A DNA stretch of 7,745 nucleotides from assembly GCA_003456055.1 (NCBI GenBank), contig DMPG01000376.1:1896-9640 (forward strand), read 5' to 3'. The notes beneath the pieces are model-generated. The model worked only from the letters and a program-made list of their open reading frames with translations. It made no database searches and was not told the DNA's origin. This DNA is from Bacteroidota bacterium. Its GTDB lineage: Bacteria > Bacteroidota > Ignavibacteria > UBA10030 > UBA8401. The position numbers were made by a program, and so were the translations under genes. Shown here piece by piece: positions 5,860 through 7,745 of the stretch (its first letter is position 1; each line of letters begins with the position of its first letter).

Positions 5860-5887
5860 AAAACCGACTATTGATGTCGGTTTTTTT
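5860..5887 (+). terminator. Intrinsic terminator after the histone H1-like gene
   Basis: AAAACCGAC (5860-5868) pairs with GTCGGTTTT (5876-5884) around a 7-nt loop, and the stem runs directly into seven T residues (5881-5887). It starts 19 bp after the stop codon, and insulates the sigma factor gene from upstream transcription. Confidence 0.92.
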
Positions 5888-5893
5888 ATTTGT

Positions 5894-5918
5894 GGAACAA
5901 TTTTACTTAGCCATCGTC
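5894..5918 (+). promoter_or_regulatory. ECF-sigma-type promoter upstream of the sigma gene (autoregulatory candidate)
   Basis: GGAAC (5894-5898) and CGTC (5915-5918, within CGTCTAA) are separated by 16 bp. This is the classical ECF architecture (GGAAC -35 and CGTC/GTCTAA -10, as in sigmaE-like promoters). The predicted start site is near 5925, leaving a leader of only about 15 nt before the sigma ATG. No comparable sigma70 pair is seen, so the operon is likely driven by its own product. Confidence 0.62.
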
Positions 5919-5940
5919 TAATACTATAAAAAAATACATA

Positions 5941-6540
5941 ATGGCAAAACCAGCAGTCATCAATATCATAAACGCAAATATTCCCAACGAGCAGAAAAGT
6001 GATGATTCGCTCATCGTACTCTTCCAGAATGGGGAGAGAGAAGTATTTCGTTTTTTGGTAGAACGATATCAAGAAAAAGTGAGGAATATAGTTTTCTCGA
6101 TATTTAATGATGCAGACCTTGTTGATGATATTTCTCAAGAAGTTTTCATTAAAGTTTTTCAGGCACTTCAAAATTTTCGTTTTGAATCATCATTTTACAC
6201 TTGGATCTACCGAATTACCGTAAACAAATGCAGGGATGAACTACGAAAGAAAAAAGTAAAACGATTCTTCTCATTTCAAAGTTTTGAAAAAACGACGAAT
6301 TTAAAAATTGAGAATATGGCAACGACCACCTTTGATGATGAGAATATGATGGGTGTGATCCAAGAAACGATGAAAAAACTGCCGGAAAAATTCCGATTAC
6401 CGATCATCTTAAAAGATATCGATGGATTATCTTACGATGAAATTGCAGAGGTACTGGATTGTGAAGTTGGAACCGTAAAATCGCGTTTATCACGCGGACG
6501 CACTATGCTCAAGGAATTATTGATGCCGATTTTGGTATAA
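5941..6540 (+). CDS. ECF-family RNA polymerase sigma factor (RpoE-like)
   Basis: This encodes a 199-residue alternative sigma factor with only the sigma2 and sigma4 domains of the ECF class. Sigma2 covers about 22-104: DDSLIVLFQNGEREVFRFLV, then the core-binding helix DADLVDDISQEVFIKVF (57-73), FESSFYTWIYRITVNKCRDE (81-100) and the basic LRKKKVKR. A linker with no conserved pattern leads to sigma4 at about 137-193, with LPEKFRLPIILKDIDGLSYD (147-166) and the -35-recognising helix-turn-helix DEIAEVLDCEVGTVKSRLSRGR (166-187). There is no C-terminal extension. The ATG at 5941 has no Shine-Dalgarno, and the 18 or so residues before sigma2 are not conserved, but the leader from the predicted ECF promoter leaves no earlier start. 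The stop is separated by one base from the anti-sigma-like gene. The family is certain; the subgroup and regulon cannot be given. Confidence 0.96.
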   Translation: MAKPAVINIINANIPNEQKSDDSLIVLFQNGEREVFRFLVERYQEKVRNIVFSIFNDADLVDDISQEVFIKVFQALQNFRFESSFYTWIYRITVNKCRDELRKKKVKRFFSFQSFEKTTNLKIENMATTTFDDENMMGVIQETMKKLPEKFRLPIILKDIDGLSYDEIAEVLDCEVGTVKSRLSRGRTMLKELLMPILV

Positions 6541-6541
6541 A

Positions 6542-7745
6542 ATGAACCAATTATCACAAAAAGAATTAGAACAGATCATCTCACTGTATTTGGATGGTGA
6601 GCTTGATACTGTTGAAACAAAAAAACTTGAAGAATACCTTTCGACGCATCCTATTATTATGCGTGAGGTTGAAATTCTACGAACAGCAAAGCAAACCCTA
6701 TCACACAAAGAAAAACTTCCCAAGAATGATTGGTTCTGGCTGAAACTGTCTCATAGACTTGAACAGAATGAATTACATTCTCACAGGTTTACACCGGGTA
6801 CCCGATCCGTATTTGCATTTTCAAGCCTTGCGTCAATGATTATAATTGTTATTGGAATAATTTATTTCAAAGACGCCCCAATGTTCCACAAATTCTTTAT
6901 TGATAAAAAGAATCTTGTTGAGAATGTTTATCGAAATAATATTATGACAGGGAATATCCTTCCGTTATTTTCAAATCTTTCAAAGGATGACGTACTGAAC
7001 TTTGCATTGTTTGGTAGTATTGCAATCGATTCAGTAAATAATACGATGTTATCGGTGAAAAATTCTGAGGATAAAAGCTCTCAAATTCAGATCGTTCGCA
7101 ACGAAGAATCAAATGCATCGCCTGTTTCTATACAAGATTTTGCAAACGAAATCGGAATTACATCCAATCAAAGGGAGATCGTTGATTCGATTCTTGGTTC
7201 ATATAAAGAGAAACTTCAAGCCTCAGTACTCGTAAGCGAAAATGACGAAGTTGCAATCCATTCGGAGCTTGGTGATTTGAATCGTGCAATGGTTTCAACG
7301 ATAGCGTCATGCCTTGAGCCTGTTCAACGGATTCGTTTTCAAAAGTTTCTTGATGTAAGGAAAGCACCTTATGCTGTTGTAACAATGAATGCACCAACAT
7401 TGGAGTCGCATGTTATTTGGAATCGAATTCCTAAAGTGTCAAGCAGCCATAATTATGTTATAATCTCTCCTGATACGGTCGAATTTGCTGAGATGCGAAT
7501 TAATATCGACAGTATTCGAGAAGTTGCACATCGTCACGAAATGCGATACAAACGATTGATAACGGAACGAATGGTAGCAGAATTAACAGAACGACAACAA
7601 CGTATTGAGGAAAATTTGGTTGAGATGGGGCAAAATCGAGTTCGCATTCAATCCTCAAGCGGTGCATTTCAAATTCATTTTGAGGCACCGTCTGTAATAC
7701 CAAATAGTGTTGAAATGGTGGACTTTGTGAAACCACGCTTTCGTG
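6542..7745 (+). CDS. Membrane anti-sigma-like protein with long sensor-like outer domain, 3' end outside window
   Basis: The frame is open from ATG 6542 to the window end: 401 codons with no stop. Residues 1-75 resemble an anti-sigma domain, with ISLYLDGELDTVETKKLEEYL (13-33) as in zf-HC2 proteins. The zinc HxxxCxxC is absent: the two expected cysteines align with His36 and Ile39. One transmembrane helix spans about 90-109 (VFAFSSLASMIIIVIGIIYF), giving a cytosolic N-terminus and an outer C-terminal part of more than 290 residues. That part holds ITSNQREIVDSIL (206-218) and LEPVQRIRFQKFL (258-270), which resemble the LTxxQ motifs of Spy/CpxP/CnrX-type periplasmic sensors. It also has a charged, probably coiled helix at about 323-362. 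It presumably binds the sigma factor encoded one base upstream and releases it on an envelope signal. The anti-sigma role rests mainly on position and the N-terminus; the outer domain is unassigned. Confidence 0.75.
   Translation, partial: MNQLSQKELEQIISLYLDGELDTVETKKLEEYLSTHPIIMREVEILRTAKQTLSHKEKLPKNDWFWLKLSHRLEQNELHSHRFTPGTRSVFAFSSLASMIIIVIGIIYFKDAPMFHKFFIDKKNLVENVYRNNIMTGNILPLFSNLSKDDVLNFALFGSIAIDSVNNTMLSVKNSEDKSSQIQIVRNEESNASPVSIQDFANEIGITSNQREIVDSILGSYKEKLQASVLVSENDEVAIHSELGDLNRAMVSTIASCLEPVQRIRFQKFLDVRKAPYAVVTMNAPTLESHVIWNRIPKVSSSHNYVIISPDTVEFAEMRINIDSIREVAHRHEMRYKRLITERMVAELTERQQRIEENLVEMGQNRVRIQSSSGAFQIHFEAPSVIPNSVEMVDFVKPRFR

Noticed and set aside
5842..6171. Minus-strand open frame of 109 codons opposite the sigma gene
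   Set aside because: It overlaps the terminator, the ECF promoter and the sigma2 coding region on the other strand; low-complexity residues and no domain.
7158..7736. Two minus-strand open frames of about 80 codons each
   Set aside because: They lie opposite the continuous 401-codon plus-strand frame of the anti-sigma-like gene and have no family features.
1..7745. CRISPR arrays, insertion sequences, phage genes, tRNA or rRNA
   Set aside because: No regularly spaced repeats, transposase motifs, terminal inverted repeats or RNA gene signatures were seen on either strand.

Overview
The window is AT-rich bacterial DNA. Most genes lack a clear Shine-Dalgarno sequence; the small gene at 5629 is the exception. 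An Hc1-type bacterial histone H1-like protein, a Cys-rich FeoA beside a second FeoA, and a PD40 propeller protein point to the Bacteroidota/Chlorobiota/Ignavibacteriota group. An Ignavibacteria- or Kapabacteria-like genome is my best guess, but this is inference from gene content, not a phylogenetic placement. I see no phage, IS, CRISPR, tRNA or rRNA signature.

Layout. (1) 1-252 (+) is the 3' end of a PD40/TolB-like beta-propeller gene. (2) 3512 down to 353 (-) is a very compact five-gene ferrous iron cluster: fur, a Cys-rich feoA, a second feoA, feoB, and a 52-residue single-span CxxC protein. Junctions are +1 nt, +2 nt, a 4-nt overlap and a 4-nt overlap, so this is almost certainly one transcript. 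A well-spaced promoter (TTGAAT-17-TATATT) precedes fur, and a palindrome sits on its expected start site, which suggests autoregulation of the whole operon. (3) 3715-5547 (+) holds an SDR oxidoreductase and a CPBP-family membrane protein that appears to have lost catalytic histidines; between them is a 240-bp gap with a long hairpin. (4) 5629-5841 (+) is a 70-residue histone H1-like protein with its own promoter, a good ribosome binding site and a strong intrinsic terminator. (5) 5941 to the window end (+) is an ECF sigma factor followed after one base by a membrane anti-sigma-like gene that runs off the window.

The most interesting unit is the last one. An ECF-type promoter (GGAAC-16-CGTC) lies just upstream of the sigma gene, implying self-activation. 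The partner has a zinc-less anti-sigma-like N-terminus, one membrane span and an unusually long outer domain. That domain carries an ITSNQ motif and a LEPVQRIRF motif resembling the LTxxQ motifs of periplasmic stress sensors (Spy/CpxP/CnrX type). The gene may therefore combine anti-sigma factor and sensor in one polypeptide.
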